DNA of 64,000 bases from Crystallibacter permensis (GTDB lineage Bacteria > Actinomycetota > Actinomycetes > Actinomycetales > Micrococcaceae), in assembly GCF_025960875.1 (NCBI RefSeq), contig NZ_JAODLR010000019.1, forward strand, positions 1-64,000. The letters run 5' to 3'. Numbering within the stretch: the first letter of the stretch is position 1; every line of letters begins with the position of its first letter. Position numbers and translations under genes: made by a program. Under the pieces are notes generated by a model that saw only the letters and a program-made list of their open reading frames with translations, was not told the DNA's origin and did not search any database. Positions 62,505-64,000 of this stretch are shown here, piece after piece.

Positions 62505-62523
62505 TTGCCTAAGGCTAACCTAA
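62505..62523 (+). promoter_or_regulatory. DtxR/IdeR-like iron box
   Basis: TTGCCTAAGGCTAACCTAA, 19 bp, reads on the minus strand as TTAGGTTAGCCTTAGGCAA and matches 15 of 19 positions of the DtxR/IdeR consensus TTAGGTTAGCCTAACCTAA. It is 103 bp before the siderophore-binding lipoprotein gene. The rest of 62350-62626 shows no gene. Confidence 0.7.
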
Positions 62524-62626
62524 CCCGATACGGTTCGAAGGCGCGCAAGAATTAGCCAATGATTTTGTGATCTATTGCGGCGGGTACCGGGAGGTGCCCG
62601 AGCACCCGATTTTCCTGGAGCCATTT

Positions 62627-63580
62627 ATGAATAAGTCAGTGAAGTCCCGCCTCCTGGCAGTCTCGGCCGTTGCCTCGCTGCTGGCGCTGAGCGCCTGCGG
62701 CCAGGACGCCGGGGCAGCCGATGCCAATGCCAACGCGGAGACCATTACCGTTGAGCACGCACAGGGTTCCACCGAGGTTCCAGCCAACCCCGAGACCGTC
62801 TACAGCTTTGATCTTGGCGCGCTGGACAGCCTGGATTCTCTCGGCGTTGAGGTTGACGGTGCTCCGACGGCGCAGTACCCGGAGTCGCTGGCCAAGTACG
62901 GCGAGGATTCGGTCACCAAGATCGGCTCCATGAAGGAACCGGATTTCGAAGCGATCAGCGAAGGCGCTCCGGATCTGATCATCATTTCGGGGCGCACTGC
63001 CGGTGCCTACGAGGAACTGAGCAAGATCGCCCCGACCATCGACCTCAGCGTTGATGCCGCCGCACCGGTCGAGAGCTTCAAGGAAGTTTCCACCACGCTC
63101 GGCGAGATCTTCGGCAAGGAAGCCGAGGTCGAGGAGCAGCTGGCCGCGATCGATACCAAGATCGAGGAGACCAAGGCGGCCGCTGCCGACGCCGGTACCG
63201 GCCTGGTGCTGATGACCAGCGGCGGGGAACTCACCGCCTACGGCGCCGGTTCGCGCTTCGGTATCGTCCACGATGTCCTGGGCGTGCAGACCGCGGCCGA
63301 CGTCAAGTCCGAGGGCTCGCACGGCGAGGCCGTCTCCTTCGAATTCATTGCCGAGAAGAACCCGGCCCATCTCTTCGTGATCGATCGCGATGCGGCCATC
63401 GGCGAGACTGCGGGCAAGGCCGCCGCAGCAGTCCTGGACAACGAACTGGTCGACGGCACCGATGCCGCCAAGAACGACAACATCACCTACCTGGATTCCG
63501 CTTCCTGGTACCTGGTGGGCTACGGCCTGAACAACGTCGACTCCATGGTCGGCGCAGTACAGGCAGCACTGGTCAAGTAG
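62627..63580 (+). CDS. Siderophore-binding lipoprotein (FatB/CeuA-type)
   Basis: Extracytoplasmic binding lipoprotein of 317 residues for iron-siderophore uptake. The signal MNKSVKSRLLAVSAVASLLALSAC has a lipobox with Cys at about 24. The mature part has the periplasmic binding fold of class III: ITVEHAQGSTEVPANPETVYSFDLGALDSLDSLGVEV, IGSMKEPDFEAISEGAPDLIIISGR and KNDNITYLDSASWYLVGYGLNNVDSMVGAVQAAL. The ATG at 62627 has GGAG 7 nt upstream; the in-frame ATG 20 codons earlier has none. The iron box upstream suggests repression in iron-replete cells. Confidence 0.9.
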   Translation: MNKSVKSRLLAVSAVASLLALSACGQDAGAADANANAETITVEHAQGSTEVPANPETVYSFDLGALDSLDSLGVEVDGAPTAQYPESLAKYGEDSVTKIGSMKEPDFEAISEGAPDLIIISGRTAGAYEELSKIAPTIDLSVDAAAPVESFKEVSTTLGEIFGKEAEVEEQLAAIDTKIEETKAAAADAGTGLVLMTSGGELTAYGAGSRFGIVHDVLGVQTAADVKSEGSHGEAVSFEFIAEKNPAHLFVIDRDAAIGETAGKAAAAVLDNELVDGTDAAKNDNITYLDSASWYLVGYGLNNVDSMVGAVQAALVK

Positions 63581-63586
63581 TCAATG

Positions 63587-63619
63587 CCGCTGCGGGCCGG
63601 TGCATCCGGCCCGCAGCGG
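63587..63619 (+). terminator. Hairpin between binding protein and permease genes
   Basis: A perfect 14-bp stem (CCGCTGCGGGCCGG at 63587-63600, CCGGCCCGCAGCGG at 63606-63619) with a 5-nt loop, between the lipoprotein stop and the permease start. Its right arm is next to GGAAGAG, the ribosome site of the permease gene. Confidence 0.75.
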
Positions 63620-63631
63620 AAGAGACCTACC

Positions 63632-64000
63632 ATGGCTTCCTCGACGATGACCCGCTCCACCCCGGCAATCTCCGGCCGGGTAGCTCTGGCACGCCCGCGC
63701 GGTTCCGGCGGCCAGCTGGCGGTGGCCGGTGCCGCCGTTATCGCGCTCGCGATTGCCAGCATGTTTGTTGGGGTCAGCGACGTTTCACTGCCCGCACTGC
63801 TCGCGGGCGACCAGACAGCGTGGGATATTTTCTGGATCAGCCGGGTGCCGCGGACCATCTCCGTCATCCTGGCCGGCATGGCCATGAGCGTTGCAGGCCT
63901 GATCATGCAGCTCATGGCGCGCAACAAGTTCGTCGAGCCCTCCACCGTGGGGACGGTGGAATCCGCGTCGCTGGGCATCCTGGTGGTCACGGTGGCCGTC
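63632..64000 (+). CDS. FecCD-type siderophore ABC permease, 5' part
   Basis: The first 123 codons of an iron-siderophore permease, open to the window edge. A polar tail of about 28 residues is followed by a first helix (GGQLAVAGAAVIALAIASMFVGVSDV). DIFWISRVPRTISVILAGMAMSVAGLIMQLMARNKFVEPSTVGTVESASLGILV follows, which is the classic start of the FecCD/BtuC family with its RVPRT motif. GGAAGAG precedes the ATG. It is the membrane partner of the lipoprotein upstream. The rest of the gene and probably the second permease and ATPase lie beyond the window. Confidence 0.9.
   Translation, partial: MASSTMTRSTPAISGRVALARPRGSGGQLAVAGAAVIALAIASMFVGVSDVSLPALLAGDQTAWDIFWISRVPRTISVILAGMAMSVAGLIMQLMARNKFVEPSTVGTVESASLGILVVTVAV

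Overview
The window looks like chromosomal DNA of a high-GC actinobacterium, most likely a member of the Micrococcaceae close to Arthrobacter. This rests on the G+C-rich codon use, frequent GTG starts, the actinobacterial order of sepX/glpR-like gene, GNAT, galU, formyl-THF cyclo-ligase, FmdB-type zinc ribbon and SAF gene, the 7Fe ferredoxin beside dapC, guaB3 beside guaB and guaA, and many promoters of the leaderless TANNNT-N6/7-start type. I see no rRNA, tRNA, CRISPR array, insertion sequence or prophage gene. It reads as core chromosome with a few accessory patches.

Region by region. 0.1-6.4 kb: citrate synthase, dapC and ferredoxin, an SH3-only protein, an ArsR-type regulator, a four-helix membrane protein and the TypA/BipA GTPase. 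6.6-20.0 kb: two tandem oligopeptide/dipeptide-type ABC systems, each with lipoprotein, two permeases and a double ATPase. The second is interrupted by a PH-domain gene on the opposite strand, and a DUF4287/SRPBCC-like gene lies between the systems. 20.4-30.0 kb: DUF1801 and DUF1877 genes, ychF, rmuC, ispH, a membrane protein, xseA-xseB, a PPK2-type polyphosphate kinase and an AlaA-like aminotransferase. 30.0-34.1 kb: a NUDIX hydrolase overlapping an OpuC-type compatible-solute transporter. 34.3-38.6 kb: a TPR protein, then a membrane-anchored Asp-rich protein with a histidine kinase and a response regulator.

38.6-44.5 kb: a phosphotransferase, SepX/GlpR-like divisome protein, GNAT, galU, cyclo-ligase, a Ruc/FmdB-like zinc ribbon preceded by a CIRCE element, and a CpaB/SAF protein. 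44.5-48.4 kb: a 1,323-residue helicase-like protein with a Vsr-like nuclease end and altered nucleotide-binding motifs. 48.6-58.4 kb: guaA, DUF3817, SURF1, PTS IIA, glpD, guaB3, a BtrH_N-like protein and guaB, forming a guanine-nucleotide and central-metabolism neighbourhood. 58.5-62.3 kb: a PQQ-type beta-propeller lipoprotein, then groEL and groES behind two CIRCE elements. 62.5-64.0 kb: a siderophore-binding lipoprotein behind a DtxR/IdeR-like iron box, and a FecCD permease cut by the window edge.

The points I would follow first are the third CIRCE in front of the small zinc-ribbon gene (chaperone control outside groE), the helicase-nuclease with a Gln in place of the Walker A Lys, the acidic membrane protein linked to a two-component system with an 11-bp-period direct repeat upstream, and the density of leaderless promoters. 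Function calls come from reading motifs; no database search was possible.
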